This document shows positions 58,411-64,000 of a DNA stretch of 64,000 nt, one piece after another. The notes under the pieces are model-generated. The model saw only the letters and a list, made by a program, of their open reading frames with translations, did no database searches and had not been told where the DNA came from. Where the stretch lies: NCBI RefSeq assembly GCF_003945595.2, contig NW_024104084.1:682001-746000 (forward strand), read 5' to 3'. Source of the stretch: Pipra filicauda (Eukaryota > Chordata > Aves > Passeriformes > Pipridae). Each line of letters opens with the position of its first letter. Position 1 is the stretch's first letter. The position numbers and the translations under genes were made by a program.

Positions 58411-61400
58411 CCAAACCAAAAACAACTAAGCAAAATAATGTGCTTAGAAAACACCCTCTAAAAAGCCTTTATATTGTATAAGGAGCTTCTGTTTCGGATA
58501 AGCTGTTTTGACACAAATGCACTGCAAAGTCACCTATACCTTTTAAGTAGAAAACATCCCGCCTTTCTTAAGTAGATAATTTGTTCTGGTCAGTATTGTC
58601 ACACCTAACAATCATTTCAATAACAAAATAACTGACCAACATCCAGATTTTTCATTACTACAGTTACTTGGCCAGTTGTTAGTACCCTATTAGTCAGATA
58701 ATAACAATACTGTGAATAACCTTAATAAATATTCTACACAATTGTGGCAGTTCTGAATAAAATAGCAAAGGAAAAAAATTCAATGAAAAGAAGGACAAAA
58801 TATCCCAGTTGCTGAATCCTGAGCTATGACTGTGTGCTCTGCATTTGAAACTTCATCAAAAAGCAACAGGCATGGATCCAGGGGGGGAAAAAAGATATAT
58901 AAGCTATAAGAAATATCAAAGGACACCTTTGTTGGTGGAAGATTTTTCATTATATCTTGACATTACAGAAGGCAGGATGGTGATCAGTAAAAATGAGTAC
59001 AAGTATGAAACAAATAGAAAAGTCAATGAACACATAGAATGCATCAGGTATATTCAATAGATCATCAGCAAAGGAAATCAAAATGCAGCCCAGAGTATTT
59101 TCAACTCTCTGTCAGTCCATTTATGTATATATCTATTTATCCAAACATTATTCAACCAGAACAGGAAGGTCAAGAAGCCCAGCAGATTTAAAAGGGAATC
59201 TGTTGAATATACAGGGGTGTATTAGTCACATGTGTAGTCACCAGTGGTGGACAGATGGACCCAGTGAACTTGTTGGTCACTTTATCTCCTTTTGTCTCTG
59301 TTTCCTATGGTACATGTAAGTTCCTAAGAAATGCCTGATAGCACTAAACTCATTTTACTCAGTATATCCAAATACCTATGTCCATATCAGGATATAGCAT
59401 CCAATCACTGCTTGAGATAATGAGTCTCTTAGACTGTAGGCTCTTGAATGATCAAACACACCACTAATTATAGAATTAACCGCTGGGATAAAACCCCAAT
59501 GATTTCCCAAATGTCTAAAAAAATTGTTTTAAAGGAGAAGGAAAAAAGTTTGCAACTTGTGGGAAAGCAGATGAGAAAACAGGTCTATGTGCTAAATGGA
59601 GGTCCTCAGATCTCCATAATGCATGTTGATTTTTTTTTTTATATTAACTATTTCAAATTGGGAAATATTTCATTAGAAATCTTCCCATTTACTCTGCTTT
59701 TATATTTGTGCCACAGACAGCATAAAAAGTGGAGTAAAGTCTTAACCAGCAAAAAATAGGTAAATAAAGTCTCCTGAGATGACCATCCATTTCTGAAAGC
59801 CCTTCATAATGGTGAATGCCTGTGAAATGCACTGTAAGAGGAAAATTGCTCATTTAATCTCCACCTCTGCTTCAGACAACATTCTTGTTGAAGGTGTCAA
59901 TGAAGAGTTAGTAGAGAAAATTGAAATTCATAAAGAACTTGAAAATCTTTTCCAAGATTCCTCAAATGTTTGCTAGGTTGCTTTGAGTTGGTCTTTGCCT
60001 ATTGCTATACAACTGGTAGAAAGAGAAATGTGATTACCTTCTTGTTTCCCAAAGAGTAAGAAAATGTCCTGTCCTTATGAATGAATAGAGTTTATATAAA
60101 TATAATCTGCAGTCACAGCTATATAAATTTAGGTCAGTGATTAGGTTGAGCCTGTCACTCACTGCAGAAGTATTTTCTCCTGTTTCTCTCTTACCCTTTT
60201 TTAACCACCCCTTAGTGTGGGTTTGAATTTCCTGTTACAAGTTTCCTGGATCAGTTAAATCCATGTTACCTGCACAGGAATTAAGAGTTCAAACCATTCT
60301 CCATGTCCCCTTCTTCCCCCACACTTGACAACTCTTGTCTGGAAAGCCTTCGTTTCCTTGATTCCCAGCTGGTATCAGAGATGGAGCAGAACAACGTGAT
60401 CTCAGGGACCATCAGTCATCCCTGGTTAAAGCTGCAGCCCTGACATGACAGGCCTGGAGGTTTTTTCTTTTTTTCCTGTTAGTTTACCATGCTGAGTATG
60501 ACTCAGTATTTTCTGCTGATGGTTCATCCTTGTCCTCCTGCCACACCAGGGAGCTTTTACCATCCATCTATCTCTAAAAAATACTTGCAAACAGAAAAGC
60601 ATCAGGGTGCACATGACCCGAAGAATGCCAAACTGTGGTGTGACTATACTCTTCAACTCACTCAGCACTCCAGCCAGAGACATTTGTGAGGAGGTGTGTG
60701 TGATAATTATTATAGATTCCAACAGCAAGGATTGAAGCAGGTGCCACACAGCCTGAGATGGAGGTGTCTTCACAGCTGGAGCAAAAGAAGTAGTCACTTG
60801 ACACGAGGTGGGCTACAAAATACCTGCTGCACAATGGGACATCCTAGTGCAGTGCTAGCGCATAAGATAAAAAAACAGGTTAAAGAAACCAATTTGTCTC
60901 TTTTGATAAATAATGAAAAATTGTTTTCTTTCCAAAGCTTTCCAATTATATTAAGCTAAGGTATTATTAATAATTTAATGAACTCTCCCCTATCCCTCCT
61001 GTCTCAGATGAATTGGAGAGTCTGACATCTCCAGACAAAAAACATCACTTTATCTTTAAAGAAACAACCCATATAACATACACAACAATCTTTCCTCGTT
61101 CACTTTCCTGTGAATGAGTAGTAATAAATTCATAATATTTTTTTTAATTTCTAGATTACTCCAGCTTCAGTCTAGTGGTTTGTACAATTTTGTCCCAATA
61201 TACCAAGATCTCCTTAGGAGACTCAGTAATGATGTCTGTAAAAAAGAAGCTTCATTGATCATATCTGGACTGTGAGAATGAAACATAAAACGAACTACTC
61301 TATCCCTTTGCCAACACACACCAGTCAATGAAAAGTCTTGACTAGCTCATGAAAAGCAGTCTTCTGGGAGGTTATTTCCGTCTCATTTTTGGCCAGAGGT

Positions 61401-61554
61401 TTAGAAGAGTTATTTTTGTGCTATTGTTTTGAGAGTATTTGATACCAATACATAAAATTACTACTCTCCTATATGTTTTATTAGCAGATATTGTATTCAG
61501 ACAGTTATAAGCACTAAAGAAAAATATATCATGCTGGATCCAGCTCAGTAGAGG
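58411..61554. other. Unique AT-rich DNA, no gene seen
   Basis: 3.1 kb without a recognised repeat, RNA gene or exon. The minus-strand frame 60426-60797 shows no domain and overlaps plus-strand frames. Confidence 0.5.
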
Positions 61555-62330
61555 TGAGGCTGTTACAGTTCAGCCAGCAGCAAGGATGAGGATGTATTCC
61601 CAGTGGATAGAAACATGCAGAGCACACACATACCCCACATTTATGTACCTATATACATATATATCTGGCCACATGGATCACAGACACTCAAAGCACTCAC
61701 TCAAACACAGACAGCACCAACAGCTTCATCCTGCTTCCCTCACTTACCGAGGAGTACCAAGGTCCACTAGTGAGAACGTGTGGATATGTACATATGAACA
61801 GGGTGACTCTTGAAAACAACTGGCCTCAGACAGTCCTTCTGCCCAGTAGCTGTCCCTGGCTCCCAGTTCCCCAGCTACTGGCACCTGGACATATAAACCA
61901 GTCAGGTCACAGCCCTACACCAGTTGCTGCTACAGGCTATCACCACACACAGCTGGCTGGGATTCCTTCTCCTGGTCCCACGGCTGATGCCCCTGTGCAA
62001 CTTCATCTACTCGTTCTCCCAACTGCTTGATGCTCTCTGGCACTCTCAACCTCACCCATACACCCACACCTGCTTCAGCTGCTGTCCATTGGACAGACTG
62101 GTCCACCCATGGTCTGATTCCAGCTTCTGGGCTCAAATCCCCTGTACACAGGCACACAGCATGGGCAGCTCTCCTTCAGGAGAGAGAAAAGAACTTAACA
62201 AGAATAAATAAATCGGTTGGTCCTTTTCAGAGATAAGGGGCTACACTGTATATATAAAGACCTTGAAGAGGCGGTCTGTGTGTTCCCAGAGGTTATCAGA
62301 GTGCCCTTCTGGCTATCACACAAAGTCGTA
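61555..62330 (+). other. GC-richer, C-rich block; possible old LTR or ERV piece
   Basis: The segment is clearly richer in C and G than its surroundings, especially 61820-62160. It contains AATAAATAAATC (about 62202) and, downstream, TGTATATATAAAGACC. Overlapping proline-rich open frames follow from base composition. The mix resembles LTR/ERV sequence more than unique DNA, but I cannot define termini or a target duplication. Confidence 0.25.
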
Positions 62331-62567
62331 ACTTGGCTGAGGCTCATACAAGGCTGTGTACAAAATACGAATTATTGATCCTTGAATTTCTAGATGCTGT
62401 TTGATGCCCTGGTAATGCTGAGGAATTGGTGTAGATCATCTGCTTGTGTTTGTATGGTTGTTTTACAGCCCTTTTTTAATTTATGTTGGAGTCCCATTCT
62501 GCCTTCAGACAAGTATCTCTCTAGGGGTGCATTCTGCCCTAAGTTACGCCACTAATGAGTTTTGTGG

Positions 62568-62650
62568 ACTTGACAGTGCTAGGTTAAAGCTTTGACCTTA
62601 ATGATGATCTTAATGGTCTTTTCCAACCAAAATGATTCTATGATTCTAAG
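62568..62650 (+). mobile_element. CR1 3'-terminal fragment
   Basis: GACTTGACAGTGCTAGGTTA, AAGCTTTGACC, GATGATCTTAATGGTCTTTT and CCAACCAAAATGATTCTATG, then ATTCTA. This is the final ~80 bp of a CR1, including the GTGCTAGGTTAA motif found just before the tail. Confidence 0.9.
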
Positions 62651-62879
62651 AAAACAGGACAGATTGAGCTTCAGGCACAAGGCACAGTCAGACAAGTGCA
62701 TTGACCAGTAAATTATTTACATGTGACCAGCCATTTTTTAGACTCTAATTCCTCCTTTTTCCTGAACTTTTTCCCTTCCTAAATCACCTAATCTCTAGAT
62801 ATCTCATAACAAGTCCAGTGTAATCCCAAAGTACTTTTCCTCTACATTCTATATCGTGTCCCACACATTTGGGCAGAAA
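62651..62879. other. Unique DNA, no gene seen
   Basis: Nothing recognised. Confidence 0.5.
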
Positions 62880-63190
62880 CTCTCTCTTTGTCTGGAAGTT
62901 GATCCCAAGACCTGCTCCTGATGGCTTGTGGTGATGGGTGTCACACCAGTACAGTGGAGCAAAGGCTTTATTTGGACAGCTGGGTGTCAAAGGGGCAGAC
63001 AGAGTGTTGGAAATCCTTGATCTGGGTCCCTGTCTGGCAGTGTACTCCTGTGCTCCTCTGGGCCTGTGGAAATGAATGTTTAATGGATTGATGGACCCTG
63101 TGATGGGCATGGAAGTAACCTGGAAGCGTATCATTTTGGTTCCCCCACCTGCTATGCTCTCTCTGTGCTACTATGTGGGGGCCTGCAAAA
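62880..63190 (-). mobile_element. Possible ERV LTR
   Basis: The minus strand contains CCAAATAAAGCCTTTGCTCC (forward TTTATT at 62967-62972), the typical retroviral polyadenylation signal followed by a pyrimidine-richer R/U5 start. A purine-rich GCAGGTGGGGGAAC string lies about 180 bp upstream. Termini and target duplication are not identified; the family is unknown. The 116-codon open frame here would then be LTR sequence. Confidence 0.35.
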
Positions 63191-64000
63191 GATCTTTTGT
63201 CATATAACCTAAAAATAACTGCTAAACCTAAGCCTCTGTAACTGAAATTGTCCCAGCATTGTGTTTACCTCCAGTTGTGGGTGAGATCTGTTTTTTTTCC
63301 TTCTAATTTTTGAACTCGTACAACAATGTTCATTATGACAACAGGAAACAAAAATACTACGATTTTTTTTCCCCCTCTGAATTACAAGTTGATCTGTTTT
63401 GGAAAAGATTAAATGCATCCATGATTTTGTCAAACTATGGATAAAATCTGGTGATCACAGAACATTCCCTTAACAGTAACCTATCTTCTTCTGGACAGCA
63501 AAGATTTCCCCAATATGGCAAATTCACATACATTTAAAAATGTCAGTCTTTACAGGTTGCATGGAAATAGATTCTTGCTGTCAAATACCTTAATCATTTT
63601 CTTTTTCTGTTGGGCAGGGTCTAGTCTGAACCTGAAATGCATTCTATTTTTTGTTACCTGGACTACAGTGAACTTAGTTTTGGATATGTTATCCAAACAG
63701 GGAAATGGTCTGTCTTCACTGTTTAGTAACTTTCTATTTATTTTAAAACACTGCGGAGAAATAAAAAGTCTCTGGTTGAACTCAGGGTGAGCTAGACCCA
63801 GAACTGGGTGATACACTTTGTCAAACAGAATGGACGGAATAAACCTGAGCCAGCTTTTGAATACCAAGTGGATAGGGAGTTGGAGCTGATAAGGCACGGT
63901 GCCCCTTAGAGTGGATTGGGACCAGGAATGAGGTAGATGAAGATCACTAAAATTTCAGCATGACTGAAGAAAACAAACGATAGGGGATGTGAGCTGTAAA
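63191..64000. other. Unique AT-rich DNA, no gene seen
   Basis: No mobile element or exon is recognised; open frames on both strands overlap and lack features. Confidence 0.5.

Noticed and set aside
1..64000. tRNA, rRNA, CRISPR array, riboswitch, bacterial operon or organellar DNA.
   Set aside because: No tRNA cloverleaf with A/B boxes, no rRNA core sequences, no regularly spaced repeats, and the repeat content is that of a bird nuclear genome.

Overview
This window looks like gene-poor nuclear DNA from a bird, most likely a passerine. The evidence is the repeat content: about a dozen CR1 LINE fragments, most ending in the CR1 3' terminus (GATGATCTT..GGTCTTTTCCAACC followed by ATTCTATG repeats), and two LTRs of the TGT(G/C)CTGGT...ACA type common in avian endogenous retroviruses. 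There are no bacterial-type genes, operons or CRISPR arrays. I recognise no complete host protein-coding gene. The DNA is AT-rich and reads as intergenic or deep-intronic sequence.

Layout. 1-8.2 kb: unique AT-rich DNA with one young and one old CR1 and a C19 run. 8.3-8.5 kb: a G-rich minisatellite of 10- and 5-bp units. 8.5-20 kb: two CR1 pieces, an A-rich tract, TTTG and AAT microsatellites, otherwise unique sequence. 20-25 kb: a candidate 55-nt exon and three CR1s, one with an internal 115-bp tandem duplication and one carrying the broken C-terminal half of the CR1 reverse transcriptase. 25-30.7 kb: unique. 30.7-32.2 kb: a CR1 3' end, then a 5' LTR plus leader and a 161-codon ORF of an avian ERV on the minus strand. 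32-38.2 kb: unique AT-rich DNA with a cluster of perfect palindromes around a consensus CRE (35.0-35.25 kb), a TATA box/ATG/splice-donor set (37.4-37.6 kb) and a 100-nt hairpin with 44-nt arms (38.04-38.14 kb). 41.6-42.3 kb: a possible minus-strand retrocopy end. 42.8-46.1 kb: old CR1 relics, one split by a younger solo LTR. 47.7-64 kb: mostly unique, with CR1 relics, a T74 homopolymer, a hairpin with an antioxidant-response-like core, and two LTR-like GC-richer blocks near the right end.

Nothing here forms a pathway. The useful content is the repeat history and a handful of unexplained structured or regulatory-looking elements. The best candidates for something not yet described are the 38.1-kb hairpin, the 35.0-35.25-kb palindrome cluster, the ERV leader ORF and the rearranged CR1 at 21.8-22.0 kb. 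All assignments come from reading the sequence; no alignment or search was run.
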